Assembly (NCBI RefSeq): GCF_029360705.1
Contig: NZ_JARKMX010000002.1
Coordinates: forward strand, 558,001 to 622,000
Length of the DNA stretch: 64,000 nucleotides
Direction: 5' to 3'
Source: Paraflavitalea pollutisoli
GTDB lineage: Bacteria; Bacteroidota; Bacteroidia; Chitinophagales; Chitinophagaceae
Made by a program: the position numbers and the translations under genes. The number at the start of each line of letters is the position of its first letter. Within the stretch, counting starts at the first letter, position 1. Below are positions 46,243 through 54,801 of this stretch, piece by piece. Below the pieces are notes generated by a model. That model saw only the letters and a program-made list of their open reading frames with translations. It was not told the DNA's origin and made no database searches.

Positions 46243-46863
46243 CTAGAACTTCCAGGGGATGTCCAGCACTGTTTTACCGGGTTCGAGGTGGTACCCCTGC
46301 AAGCCGACGGCCCTGGCGCCTTCCACGTTGGCGAGCGCATCGTCGACAAACAGGGTTTCAGCCGCCTGCAATCCTGCATCCTGCAGCACATATTCAAAGG
46401 CCTTCAATTCGGGTTTGCGCAGTTTGATGTGGTGCGAATACCAGGTTTTCTCAAACAGGTCGTCGAGCCGGCTGCCGGCGTAGCTATTGCTGTAGGAGTC
46501 TTGTAAAGACTGCAGGTGGATGGCGTTGGTATTACTGAACAAGAACAGGCGGTATTGGGATTTGAGCCGTTGTAACAATTTTACCCTTTCGGCCGGAAAA
46601 TCTCGCAACATGGCATTCCAGCCAGCAATCACCTCCCCACGTTCAGCCTGGATTCCCGCCAGGTTTTGTAGCGAAGTAATGAATTGATCGTCGTCAATGA
46701 CCCCAATTTCATATTCTTTGAAAAAGGAAGCAGCATGACCTAAGGCAAAAAGGCTTTTGAAATTCTTCACCCCCATGGAAGTGAAAGCGTCTTCGGTTTG
46801 CTGCATATCGAGGTTGAGCAGCACGCCGCCCAGGTCGAAAATGATGTTGCGGATGTTTTGCAT
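46243..46863 (-). CDS. HAD-family hydrolase, YihX-like
   Basis: A 206-residue phosphatase of the haloacid dehalogenase superfamily. Motif I is IFDLGGVLLNLD with nucleophile D10; the usual second Asp is Gly, as in the YihX/epoxide-hydrolase-type subgroup. Motif II is FLFSNTN, motif III K in LRKPE, motif IV FVDDALANVEGA. The substrate is likely a sugar phosphate. The ATG at 46863 is preceded by TATTTTTG plus GTGC, so the message may be leaderless; an in-frame ATG 23 codons upstream lies before that promoter. Confidence 0.88.
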   Translation of the reverse strand: MQNIRNIIFDLGGVLLNLDMQQTEDAFTSMGVKNFKSLFALGHAASFFKEYEIGVIDDDQFITSLQNLAGIQAERGEVIAGWNAMLRDFPAERVKLLQRLKSQYRLFLFSNTNAIHLQSLQDSYSNSYAGSRLDDLFEKTWYSHHIKLRKPELKAFEYVLQDAGLQAAETLFVDDALANVEGARAVGLQGYHLEPGKTVLDIPWKF

Positions 46864-46867
46864 GCAC

Positions 46868-46897
46868 CAAAAATAAGCGCGGTATGGAAATCTCAAA
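46868..46897 (-). promoter_or_regulatory. Promoter of the HAD gene, possibly leaderless
   Basis: On the minus strand TTTG (46894-46897), 18 nt, TATTTTTG (46868-46875), then four bases and the ATG. Confidence 0.6.
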
Positions 46898-46975
46898 ATC
46901 CTGGCGTAAAAAATGGTGACCGCAGATCCCAATCTCTGCTGGGCGTAAGGGGCATCATTTAAAAGCAGGAAACGG

Positions 46976-48061
46976 CTACCGCACGTCGAAGTCGATCATC
47001 ACCGCCGGGCTGCGGGGGTGCGATTGACAGGTGAGGATAAAACCTTGTTCGATCTCTTCGGGCTCCAGGGCATAATTGACGTCCATCTCCACTTCGCCAG
47101 CGACCAGCCTGGCCCGGCAGGTGGCACATACCCCACCTTTGCAGGCATAAGGCAGATCAGCGCCTTCGTACATCGCCGCATCGAGAATAGATGCCCCTTC
47201 ATAAGGCAGGTTAAAATCGACCGCAATGCCATCGAGCTTTACAGTCACGCGGCTGGTCTTGCCAGCGCTACTGGCCTCCTCTGCGTGGGCGGCAGCCTTG
47301 CTGCCCGCACGGGCGTCGCCGGGCGTGGTGAACAACTCAAAGTGCACTTTCTTTTTATCGACACCCTTCGCTTCGAACCAATCCCTGACGGAAAAGATCA
47401 TGGCCTCTGGCCCGCAGAGGAAGACTTCATCCATTCCCGCGAGGTTGATGAGTTGTTGAAACTGATCGCATTTCACCGCATCGATACGGCCATGGTTGAT
47501 CACAGAATCGGTCTTCTCCCGGCTGAGGATATGGTGCAGGGCAAACCGGTCCATGTACCTGTTCTTGAGCGCTTCCAGTTGCTCGCGAAAGATGATGGAA
47601 GCGCGGTTGCGGTTTCCGTAAAGGAGGGTGAACTTACTATTGGGCTCAATGGCCAGCGTAGCCTTGATGATAGACAGAATAGGGGTAATACCGCTACCTG
47701 CCGCAATGGCGAGGTAGTGTTTCCGATGTGTTGGAGAAAGCTCGGTAAAAAAGCGGCCCGTTGGGGGGAGCACCTCTATCGCATCACCCTTTTGCCACTG
47801 CCGATTGGCCCAGGGTGAAAAGCGGCCTGCCTCTACTGCTTTGATGGCCACGCGTAACTCTCCGTCGACGGGGTTTCCGCAGATCGAATAGGAACGGCGT
47901 AGTTCTTCACCATCAATCACCGCCTTGACGGTAATGTTTTGTCCTTGCTTGAACTGATAAATCTCGCGCAGGTGTTCCGGTACCTCAAATAGCACGGAAA
48001 TACATTCCGGCGTTTCTTTCTGTATGGCAGCAATGGTAAGTGTATGAAAATGGGTAGCCAA
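46976..48061 (-). CDS. paaE: Phenylacetyl-CoA epoxidase reductase subunit PaaE
   Basis: PaaE passes electrons from NADPH to the di-iron PaaA oxygenase that epoxidises phenylacetyl-CoA. Of its 361 residues, the FAD domain covers about 1-110 (RRSYSICG), the NAD(P) domain about 112-240 (AAGSGITPILSI, CGPEAM), and a C-terminal plant-type 2Fe-2S ferredoxin about 270-361 with CKGGVCATC and a last Cys in LTCQS. paaA-D are not in the window; paaZ and a hydratase are 33 kb away, so the pathway is split. It lies directly downstream of a TetR gene, 29 bp apart. Confidence 0.9.
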   Translation of the reverse strand: MATHFHTLTIAAIQKETPECISVLFEVPEHLREIYQFKQGQNITVKAVIDGEELRRSYSICGNPVDGELRVAIKAVEAGRFSPWANRQWQKGDAIEVLPPTGRFFTELSPTHRKHYLAIAAGSGITPILSIIKATLAIEPNSKFTLLYGNRNRASIIFREQLEALKNRYMDRFALHHILSREKTDSVINHGRIDAVKCDQFQQLINLAGMDEVFLCGPEAMIFSVRDWFEAKGVDKKKVHFELFTTPGDARAGSKAAAHAEEASSAGKTSRVTVKLDGIAVDFNLPYEGASILDAAMYEGADLPYACKGGVCATCRARLVAGEVEMDVNYALEPEEIEQGFILTCQSHPRSPAVMIDFDVR

Positions 48062-48090
48062 TCGTCGATGTTTTAGATAGCTGGCGGGGA

Positions 48091-48681
48091 TTATTTCTTC
48101 AACCCTTCAACCAAAATCATGACCATATTGTCTTCGAGCACATGCCCCTCGATCTTCCGCGTGCTGCGGTGCCAGGATTCGATACCGCTTACGGCATGCA
48201 GCATGATGAGCACGGCCGTAGGCGCATCGATATCCTTGATCTCTCCTTTACGGATTCCTACGTCGATGATGGAAGCAATGCGCTGGCGATAGGCACGGCG
48301 CTGGCTCTGCATATTCTGCATATAGGGCTCGGTGAGGTGTTTCCACTCCCGGTCGCTGACATATACCTCTTCGTAGTGCTCGATCATCTGCCGGATATGG
48401 AAGCGCAGGATGGCTTCTATTTTGGCGATGGCCGATACGGGACTGTTGTCGACCTCTTCTATATGGGTCATAAACAGGTTAGCCACCTTGAAACAGATCT
48501 CCTGCAGGATCTCGGCTTTGGAGCTGATATGGTTGTACAGGCTGGCCGCCTCCACCCCCACATGCTCAGCGAGATCGCGCATGGAGGTAGCGCTGAATCC
48601 CTTTTCGCGGAATAGTTTGGCAGCTTCGGTAATGATGACCTCTTTACGTGTGCTGTTACGGTTACTTTTAATTTTTGCCAT
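48091..48681 (-). CDS. TetR-family transcriptional regulator, likely of phenylacetate genes
   Basis: A 196-residue one-component regulator. The N-terminal helix-turn-helix is at about 12-58 (AAKLFREKGFSATSMRDLAEHVGVEAASLYNHISSKAEIL); the C-terminal ligand domain is helical. Its place in front of paaE suggests it senses phenylacetyl-CoA like PaaR-type repressors; this is inference from context. A perfect 14-bp palindrome (48711-48724) overlaps its own promoter and is a candidate operator. Confidence 0.88.
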   Translation of the reverse strand: MAKIKSNRNSTRKEVIITEAAKLFREKGFSATSMRDLAEHVGVEAASLYNHISSKAEILQEICFKVANLFMTHIEEVDNSPVSAIAKIEAILRFHIRQMIEHYEEVYVSDREWKHLTEPYMQNMQSQRRAYRQRIASIIDVGIRKGEIKDIDAPTAVLIMLHAVSGIESWHRSTRKIEGHVLEDNMVMILVEGLKK

Positions 48682-48694
48682 AAGCGGTAAAGTT

Positions 48695-48724
48695 CAAAGA
48701 TAATAAAACACTAACAGCTGTTAG
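48695..48724 (-). promoter_or_regulatory. TetR promoter and palindromic operator
   Basis: On the minus strand a TATCTTTG -7 box (48695-48702). The perfect palindrome CTAACAGCTGTTAG (48711-48724) sits in the spacer and -33 zone, where a repressor would block polymerase. Confidence 0.6.
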
Positions 48725-49010
48725 CGAAAATATCCAAATTATCCGCGACAGTGAAAAAGATTCTGGCTAACGGCCCTTGACAGTCCGTTGCCGGCAGGCC
48801 TACCACGACCTAACCCCGAATAGGTCGATCACCCCATCGCCAGACTTCCCATCTCCCTGCAAAGAGGGGCACAACCAGCGCAGTGACCGGCAAAAGCCCG
48901 TGGCTAGTTGGTAATATTGGTAAGATAATACCGGCTCCCGGTTTCATAGCTGGCAAAATTCGTGTAGGTTTGCGCGCTGTTTATTATCAACTTAAAATTT
49001 CAAATACTTT
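48725..49010. other. Divergent gap between the TetR and PfkB genes
   Basis: No gene is seen. The right part carries the PfkB promoter (48942-48972); nothing else is recognisable. Confidence 0.5.
48942..48972 (+). promoter_or_regulatory. Promoter of the PfkB kinase gene
   Basis: TTTC (48942-48945), 19 nt, TAGGTTTG (48965-48972); the -7 box is exact and the -33 has one mismatch. The leader is about 32 nt. Confidence 0.65.
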
Positions 49011-49940
49011 ATGTCTCTGATCTCTGTAGGAACGATGGCCTTTGACGCTATCGAAACACCGTTTGGCAAAACCGACCAGATCATTGGTGGCTCTGCCACT
49101 TATGTTGCTTATGCGGCCAGCAAGTTCGTACAGCCCATCAAGCAGGTGTCGATCGTAGGCTTCGATTTTCCCAAAGAAGAAATGGAGGAACTGAGCAGCC
49201 GCGGCGTTGAGCTGGATGGCGTGGAAGTTGTTCCCGACAAGAAGTCTTTCTTCTGGAGTGGCCGCTACCATATGGACATGAATTCGCGCGATACACTGGT
49301 AACCGACCTCAATGTACTGCTCGACTTCAACCCGGAATTGCCTGAATCTTACCAGGGAGCAGAGTTTCTGATGCTGGGCAACCTCGATCCGGTAATTCAG
49401 AAGAAGGTGATCACACAGTTGAAAACCCGTCCCAAACTGATCGTAATGGACACCATGAACTTCTGGATGGAAGTGGCCATGCCGCAGCTGGAAGAAACGT
49501 TGAAACTGGTAGACGTACTGATGGTGAACGATAGCGAAGCCCGCCAGCTGAGCGCTCAGTACTCGCTGGTAAAAGCTGCCAAAGAGATCATGAAGATGGG
49601 GCCCAAATACCTGATCATTAAGAAAGGGGAGCATGGTGCTTTGTTGTTCCATGGCGACCAGGTCTTCTTTGCACCGGCACTCCCGCTCGAAGCAGTATTC
49701 GATCCCACAGGCGCCGGCGATACATTTGCCGGAGGTTTTATGGGTCATATTGCCCGCACCCGCGATATCTCTTTCGAGAATATGAAGACGGCGATCATCG
49801 TAGGTTCGGCCATGGCTTCCTTCTGCGTGGAAAAATTCGGTCCGCAACGTTTGAAAGAGATCACCCAGCAAGATATCGACGAGCGTATCCAACAGTTCGT
49901 CAACCTGGTAAATTTCGATATCGAACTTACCCATTCCTAA
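49011..49940 (+). CDS. PfkB-family carbohydrate kinase
   Basis: A 309-residue ribokinase-fold kinase. The N-terminal signature GGSATYVAYAASKF lies near 26-39 and the C-terminal signature DPTGAGDTFAGGF carries the catalytic base D237. It phosphorylates a sugar or nucleoside with ATP; the substrate cannot be assigned, and the short N-terminal motif GTMAFDAIETPFGK differs from classic ribokinase or fructokinase. It is a single gene with clear promoter and terminator. Confidence 0.88.
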   Translation: MSLISVGTMAFDAIETPFGKTDQIIGGSATYVAYAASKFVQPIKQVSIVGFDFPKEEMEELSSRGVELDGVEVVPDKKSFFWSGRYHMDMNSRDTLVTDLNVLLDFNPELPESYQGAEFLMLGNLDPVIQKKVITQLKTRPKLIVMDTMNFWMEVAMPQLEETLKLVDVLMVNDSEARQLSAQYSLVKAAKEIMKMGPKYLIIKKGEHGALLFHGDQVFFAPALPLEAVFDPTGAGDTFAGGFMGHIARTRDISFENMKTAIIVGSAMASFCVEKFGPQRLKEITQQDIDERIQQFVNLVNFDIELTHS

Positions 49941-49958
49941 CCTCACGGTAGGAGTAAC

Positions 49959-50001
49959 AAAAAAAGGATCGGGGCGCCCATGGCGCCCCGATCCTTTTTT
50001 T
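49959..50001. terminator. Bidirectional terminator
   Basis: A perfect 13-bp stem, GGATCGGGGCGCC (49966-49978) with GGCGCCCCGATCC (49982-49994), flanked by A7 and T7. Confidence 0.92.
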
Positions 50002-50051
50002 GTACAGGTCCGGCATTCACTGCCTGCCCCTGTGTTAGCTATTGCCGCTGC

Positions 50052-50588
50052 TTACTCAACAGCTACCGCTACGGTTACACGAGTACCTTCGAAGAACAGG
50101 TTAAGCCCCTTAGGTTTGCTACCGGCAGGGATCTTATAGGTGATGCCTGTGATGTCCTTGGTCGACTCAGCATCTACACCATTTCCAGAACCGGAATACT
50201 GGGTAATGTTGTTGCCATTTTCGAGGGTGAGTCTCGATTCGCTGGGCGTGAAGAACACGCTGTTACCACCAACCTGGTTCTTATTGGTCAGCTCGAGATC
50301 ATACGTAAATTCAATACCTTCAGACTTTCCGTCTGGATCTTGCAAAGCCACGGCTTTGGCATTCTTAATCTTTACGAACAGTTCTTTGCTTTTGCCCAGG
50401 TAGAGGGTATCGGGTGTAAAGGTCACCTTATACGTTTTAGGCTCATTGGTAGCAGCACTGGTTTCCTCACTGGCCTTCGTGGACTCAGTAGTAGCAGTTG
50501 TTTCTGCATTACCTTCTTTAGCCTTGTCCTTACAGGCGAATAAAGCAAGGGTCGATACTGTTGCAATGGCTAAGAGCGTTTTTTTCAT
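50052..50588 (-). CDS. Lipoprotein, unknown function
   Basis: A 178-residue lipoprotein with lipobox LFAC and C19. A Thr/Glu/Ala/Ser-rich linker (about 24-50) precedes a beta-rich domain (about 52-178) with PDTLYLGKSKELFVKIKNA. No family was recognised. It starts 30 bp downstream of the lamin-tail gene and is probably co-transcribed with it. Confidence 0.7.
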   Translation of the reverse strand: MKKTLLAIATVSTLALFACKDKAKEGNAETTATTESTKASEETSAATNEPKTYKVTFTPDTLYLGKSKELFVKIKNAKAVALQDPDGKSEGIEFTYDLELTNKNQVGGNSVFFTPSESRLTLENGNNITQYSGSGNGVDAESTKDITGITYKIPAGSKPKGLNLFFEGTRVTVAVAVE

Positions 50589-50618
50589 GCAAAAGATGGT
50601 TTTAATATTTAAGATTAG

Positions 50619-52328
50619 TTACAAGCGTCGTGCTAATGTTACAGTATTCCGAAACTTTTTTGTTTTACCCTGACCATCAAATATTTCCGTATACATTATA
50701 TAAGTGCCTAAGGGCAGCTGACGCCGGTTATTATCCATCCCGTCCCAGCGAAAGGTTCCCTCCCTGCCCAGTAAGGCATTCCGGGCCAGGTGACGTACTG
50801 GTACTCCATTGGCAGTAAACAGGATGATGTTGCCGGTACATCCCGGCTCTGCCGCCTGGTATTGCACCGTTACATAATCATCGATGCCATCGTTGTCGGG
50901 CGAAAACACGGCGGGCGATACGGTGATCGCACCTTTTGCCTGCAGATCGGCCCTGAACTGCGAATTGCGTAAACCGGGCGTACCAAACCCTGCTGTTGCT
51001 GCTGCCGACATCCAGTTTTGAGCGTGCTGTCCAGGCTTACTATAATCGATCCTTTCCAATGCTACGCCTTCTTCATTACCCAATAACGGTGAATGCCAGT
51101 TTTTATCATAGTGCAATTCGTCGATGACTACTTCCTGTTGATCCATCACCACTATTACACCTCTGTCATCAGGCAGCGAAGGTATTGACGAAGGTTGCAA
51201 TGTTGTGCCTATGGCGTTTGGGTAATGTTGCAGAAGCCAGGACGCATTCTCTGTCAGCACCCTGTATTCGCCCGGATACAACTGGTGAGGATTAGACGTT
51301 AATTGCTGCACATTCGTAAACTTTCCCGTGGCGGAACGATTGGCAATGTACAGCTGTTTACAATCTATGATCTTTCGGCTGCGATTGTACAACTCAATAT
51401 AGTCTGCGCCATCAGGCGGTGGGTTAAATAACAATTCGTTAATGACCACGTCGCCCGCTGCCACTGCCTGGGGTAAGCCTACACTGGCATGGTTCATCAT
51501 GCCGATCGTATTGCTACTGCAATCAGTAAGGTCTTTTACGGTGAGCCCCAATACCTGTGTCGCCGGCAAAGGCGTAGCCCATTCGAGCACTACTTCGCGG
51601 AACAAGGGAGGCTGCGGACGCGCTGCTACCGGCTGGCCTTTGCCTCCATCCAACTGATAATGGACCGGCTGCGCGGCCACAAGACTGTCGAGCGACTCAT
51701 CGAAGATAGCCACGACTGTAAGACTATCGGGCGAATAGGTGTTGATCAATGCCGGGGGCATTTCATCGGGATTGCTGGCCTGTACCGAGTTGACAGCGCC
51801 TGGTGTACCACCACTGGCATGTATGGCTGCTTTCCAGTTGTTGTTGCCGCAAGGGTTGGAGAGGTCGATCATCTCGAGGCTCCAGCCTCCACCGATCTTG
51901 ATGCTATTCTGGTACCAGGCATCGGTGTAAGCAACTGTATGAACCGTGCTGCCATCCGGTGCATATAAGGAGATCACATCAGCATCGTTGTTGAGGGAAG
52001 GGAAATTACTGACACCCGCCACTGGTCCCAATGGCTCGAATTGCATAACCGCCGAATTGGGGCATACGATGAGCCTGGCACCGGACTGCAGGTCTATGGC
52101 CTGGTTGATCGTTGCCGTCGCTGCGCCATCGCTGAGTTTCCATCCTTTCAGGTTGATGATCCTCGCTGATACATTGGTAAGTTCGATAAACTCGTGGTTG
52201 GGCAACCCCACAGGAGGAGTGGGATCGGGCATGAGCTCGGTGATAAGCACTTCATAACGTTGGGCTGGTTGCGCAAACAACACAGTGGCTGGCAGGGCCA
52301 GCAAAATGACAAGCAGTTTTATAGACAT
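50619..52328 (-). CDS. Secreted lamin-tail-domain protein
   Basis: A 569-residue exported protein with a signal peptide (1-19, VLFAQ). Two lamin-tail-like beta domains are visible: about 25-165 (ITELMPDPTPP ... HEFIELTN) and about 295-430 (INELLFNPPPDGADYIELYN), with a linking Ig-like region. The C-terminus (about 470-569) begins VSPAVFSPDNDGIDD and ends in a FlgD-like fold with GTYIMYTEIFDGQG, like surface proteins of gliding bacteria. It is likely exported to the cell surface; the role is unknown. Confidence 0.82.
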   Translation of the reverse strand: MSIKLLVILLALPATVLFAQPAQRYEVLITELMPDPTPPVGLPNHEFIELTNVSARIINLKGWKLSDGAATATINQAIDLQSGARLIVCPNSAVMQFEPLGPVAGVSNFPSLNNDADVISLYAPDGSTVHTVAYTDAWYQNSIKIGGGWSLEMIDLSNPCGNNNWKAAIHASGGTPGAVNSVQASNPDEMPPALINTYSPDSLTVVAIFDESLDSLVAAQPVHYQLDGGKGQPVAARPQPPLFREVVLEWATPLPATQVLGLTVKDLTDCSSNTIGMMNHASVGLPQAVAAGDVVINELLFNPPPDGADYIELYNRSRKIIDCKQLYIANRSATGKFTNVQQLTSNPHQLYPGEYRVLTENASWLLQHYPNAIGTTLQPSSIPSLPDDRGVIVVMDQQEVVIDELHYDKNWHSPLLGNEEGVALERIDYSKPGQHAQNWMSAAATAGFGTPGLRNSQFRADLQAKGAITVSPAVFSPDNDGIDDYVTVQYQAAEPGCTGNIILFTANGVPVRHLARNALLGREGTFRWDGMDNNRRQLPLGTYIMYTEIFDGQGKTKKFRNTVTLARRL

Positions 52329-52532
52329 TGGTTAACCGTTTTTCAAAGGATTGGCAGGTCATTACCAGGTGTATCAAGCCTTGAAAATAGCTACTTAATA
52401 TTAAACATTAAAATAATTCATCAAAGGACCGAGCAACACCCCTGGTGCCTGAACACCAGACTTTGGCTGGCTACCTTCCGCTTAGTGATGGTTAATGCGC
52501 TAAGTAGTCATTCGCTTATTTTCCAACAAAAA
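52329..52532. other. Non-coding part before the asd leader
   Basis: AT-rich sequence between the lamin-tail gene start and the asd promoter. No gene or strong structure is seen. Confidence 0.5.
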
Positions 52533-52564
52533 TTTGCGGATTCTATGTTTGGGGACTACATTTG
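52533..52564 (+). promoter_or_regulatory. Consensus promoter of the asd leader
   Basis: TTTG (52533-52536), 20 nt, TACATTTG (52557-52564); both elements match. A second exact -7 box, TATGTTTG, overlaps at 52544-52551. Transcription would begin near 52570. Confidence 0.72.
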
Positions 52565-52573
52565 CTGCTCGCT

Positions 52574-52636
52574 ATGCAAAAAATGATGAAACATACAAAG
52601 CGCACGAAGAAGCAATCCAGACATGGGGAAGGCTAA
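52574..52636 (+). CDS. Candidate asd leader peptide, Lys/Thr/Met-rich
   Basis: A 20-codon ORF about 4 nt from the predicted transcription start. The product is MQKMMKHTKRTKKQSRHGEG: three Met, five Lys and two Thr, half of all residues. These are the end products of the aspartate pathway in which asd works. Its last codons (52625-52633) can pair with the terminator downstream. It may instead be a small basic protein in its own right, but the composition and RNA geometry favour a leader peptide. Confidence 0.65.
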   Translation: MQKMMKHTKRTKKQSRHGEG

Positions 52637-52693
52637 GTACTGCTTTGTATAGCAAAATATTTAAACGGCCTTCCCCACCAGGAAGGCCGTTTT
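52625..52693 (+). promoter_or_regulatory. Antiterminator/terminator pair upstream of asd
   Basis: Terminator: AAACGGCCTTCC (52663-52674) with GGAAGGCCGTTT (52681-52692), loop CCACCA, then T-rich sequence. Competing stem: GGGGAAGGC (52625-52633, last three leader codons) pairs over 9 bp with GCCTTCCCC (52668-52676), the 5' arm of the terminator. The two structures exclude each other. Confidence 0.7.
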
Positions 52694-52759
52694 GTTTTCA
52701 TCGGCTGGCGAATCAACAAGTCTATATTCATAAACTATAAACAAGCCAATCAACACACC

Positions 52760-53767
52760 ATGAAAGTTGCAGTAGTAGGCGCTACCGGCCTTGTAGGCAC
52801 CAAAATGTTGCAGGTATTAGCCGAGCGCAGTTTCCCCGTTACAGAACTCATTCCCGTAGCATCTGAAAGATCAGTAGGCAAGGAAGTTGAATTCAAGGGT
52901 AAGAAGTACAAGATCGTCAGCATGACCGACGCTATTGCTGCAAAGCCTGCTGTAGCCATCTTTTCGGCCGGCGGCAGCACTTCTCTGGAGTGGGCTCCCA
53001 AATTTGCAGAAGCGGGCATTACCGTGATCGATAACTCTTCGGCCTGGCGTATGGACCCTACCAAGAAGCTGGTAGTTCCTGAAGTAAATGCCGATGCACT
53101 GGGCAAGGACGACAAGATCATCGCCAACCCCAACTGTTCTACTATCCAAATGGTGGTAGCGCTGAATCCCCTGCACAAAAAGTACAATATCAAACGTGTG
53201 GTGGTATCTACCTATCAAAGTGTTACCGGCACCGGTAAGAAAGCGGTAGATCAGCTATTCGGTGAGCGTGCAAAAGCTGAAAAAGGTTCACAGGAAGAGT
53301 ATCCTATGGCCTACAAATATCCCATTGACCTCAATGTAATTCCCCAGATCGATGTATTCCTCGACAACGGATATACCAAAGAGGAAATGAAGATGGTGAA
53401 CGAGACCAAGAAGATCATGCGCGATGACAATATCCGTGTTACAGCTACCACCGTGCGTATCCCGGTAATGGGCGGCCACAGTGAAAGCGTAAACGTCGAG
53501 TTTGCCGAAGACTTCAAGCTGGAAGAAGTACGTGAGCTGCTGAGCAGCGCGCCCGGTGTAATCGTGGTTGATGAACCCGGCACGCAACAATATCCCATGC
53601 CGATGGATGCACACGACCGTGATGAAGTATTTGTAGGCCGCCTTCGTCGTGATGATACGCAGCCCAATACACTTAACCTGTGGGTAGTGAGCGACAACCT
53701 GCGTAAGGGAGCCGCCACCAATGCTGTGCAGATTGCAGAATACCTGACATCCAAGAACCTGTTATAA
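52760..53767 (+). CDS. asd: Aspartate-semialdehyde dehydrogenase
   Basis: Asd reduces aspartyl phosphate to aspartate semialdehyde with NADPH, the branch point to lysine, threonine, methionine and diaminopimelate. Of its 335 residues, the N-terminal cofactor motif is VVGATGLVGTKML, the nucleophile is C126 in NPNCST, and a catalytic His is H240 in VMGGHSESV. Nothing is missing. It is a single gene preceded by an attenuator-like leader and followed by a hairpin terminator. Confidence 0.97.
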   Translation: MKVAVVGATGLVGTKMLQVLAERSFPVTELIPVASERSVGKEVEFKGKKYKIVSMTDAIAAKPAVAIFSAGGSTSLEWAPKFAEAGITVIDNSSAWRMDPTKKLVVPEVNADALGKDDKIIANPNCSTIQMVVALNPLHKKYNIKRVVVSTYQSVTGTGKKAVDQLFGERAKAEKGSQEEYPMAYKYPIDLNVIPQIDVFLDNGYTKEEMKMVNETKKIMRDDNIRVTATTVRIPVMGGHSESVNVEFAEDFKLEEVRELLSSAPGVIVVDEPGTQQYPMPMDAHDRDEVFVGRLRRDDTQPNTLNLWVVSDNLRKGAATNAVQIAEYLTSKNLL

Positions 53768-53791
53768 GGGAAGTATAGCCATTGTTTCCCG

Positions 53792-53820
53792 GTCCCGCCC
53801 AAAAGGCGGGACTTCTTTTT
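53792..53820 (+). terminator. Terminator of asd
   Basis: Arms GTCCCGCC (53792-53799) and GGCGGGAC (53805-53812), then TTCTTTTT. Confidence 0.85.
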
Positions 53821-53828
53821 ATGTGGGG

Positions 53829-53857
53829 ATGGGATCAACCCGGTGGGTTCATCCCAT
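53829..53857. repeat. Long inverted repeat after asd
   Basis: ATGGGAT-C-AACCC (53829-53841) pairs with GGGTT-C-ATCCCAT (53845-53857), a 12-bp stem with one C-C mismatch and a 3-nt loop. No U-tract follows. Confidence 0.6.
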
Positions 53858-54020
53858 TTGGGAACGATTACGCGGGAACCATTTTTCACCTCGCCGATCA
53901 ATGCAGGACGGATAGCTTTGGCTGAAACCCGTTACCGGCCAGTTGCCCAAATCGGACCAGGACCAGCGGGGCCGACTAACGGTTGAGTTTGTTCCGGAAA
54001 CTTATCCCGGGAGGCTGGCA

Positions 54021-54689
54021 CTATTCGTCCATGGCCCGGTTCAGGAACAACAATAATGGCTGCAAAGCTTCAAAAGCGGCGCCGGTTTTCTTGACCAATT
54101 CGCCAGAAGTAAGATCAGCATCTTTCAATTCCTGGGTCGCCAGCCAACTTTTCAAGCGGAGGTATTCGGCAGCCGGATTATCTTTCTCAAATCCCTGGGG
54201 CACCCGTGACAGGGAAAACTCTTCCCCCCGGTCTAAATCTCCATATACAGCCTGGAATTTCTTGTTGCCGACTATTTTTTTGAACTCGTCGAAGCAATAA
54301 TCGATCTCCTGCCTGATCTTTTTCACCTCGGCAGGCATGGGCATCCAGATACCGCCACCCACAAAACTTTGTCCCGGTTCGCAGTGAAAATAATACCCGG
54401 CGTAGATCGATTTCTTTCCGCCCCGGTTGATGCTGGCGCCGAAATTGGACTTATACGGGCTTTTATCTTTGGAAAATCGTACATCCCGGTTGATGCGGAA
54501 CATACAATCTTTGGCGGTCAGCTCCTTGATCGTGGGATCTTGTTTTCCCTGCTTATCTATAACGGCCTGGATGAATTGACCGAAATCCTTTTTAGCCGCT
54601 TCGTATTGTGGGCGGTGCGCATCGAACCAGGACTTGTCATTGTTCTTTTTAAGGTCTTTCAGAAACTTGAGCGTGGCAGATTGCAACAT
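54021..54689 (-). CDS. DUF2461 family protein
   Basis: A 222-residue cytoplasmic protein of the DUF2461 (TIGR02453) family. Typical segments are NNDKSWFDAHRPQYEAAKKDF (about 16-36), FRINRDVRFSKDKSPYKSNFGA (about 64-85) and the GYYFHCEPG stretch. The function is unknown. It appears to be a single gene. Confidence 0.87.
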   Translation of the reverse strand: MLQSATLKFLKDLKKNNDKSWFDAHRPQYEAAKKDFGQFIQAVIDKQGKQDPTIKELTAKDCMFRINRDVRFSKDKSPYKSNFGASINRGGKKSIYAGYYFHCEPGQSFVGGGIWMPMPAEVKKIRQEIDYCFDEFKKIVGNKKFQAVYGDLDRGEEFSLSRVPQGFEKDNPAAEYLRLKSWLATQELKDADLTSGELVKKTGAAFEALQPLLLFLNRAMDE

Positions 54690-54729
54690 GCGTTTATTTT
54701 TTAAAAGCCGGGCCGCAGGGGGGCCCTAT

Positions 54730-54779
54730 AAAAGTTAAGTGGTGTGCGGATGTCCCTAACATCCCAACACACCACTTAA
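54730..54779 (-). terminator. Terminator of the HNH gene
   Basis: A 12-bp outer stem, TTAAGTGGTGTG (54735-54746) with CACACCACTTAA (54768-54779), plus an inner GGATG/CATCC stem; a short U-rich run follows on the minus strand. Confidence 0.7.
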
Positions 54780-54801
54780 ACAAATTTACCGGCGGAGGAG
54801 T

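Noticed and set aside
53311-53901. Long minus-strand ORF opposite asd
   Set aside because: It is antisense to the asd coding region and has no family features; a shadow frame.
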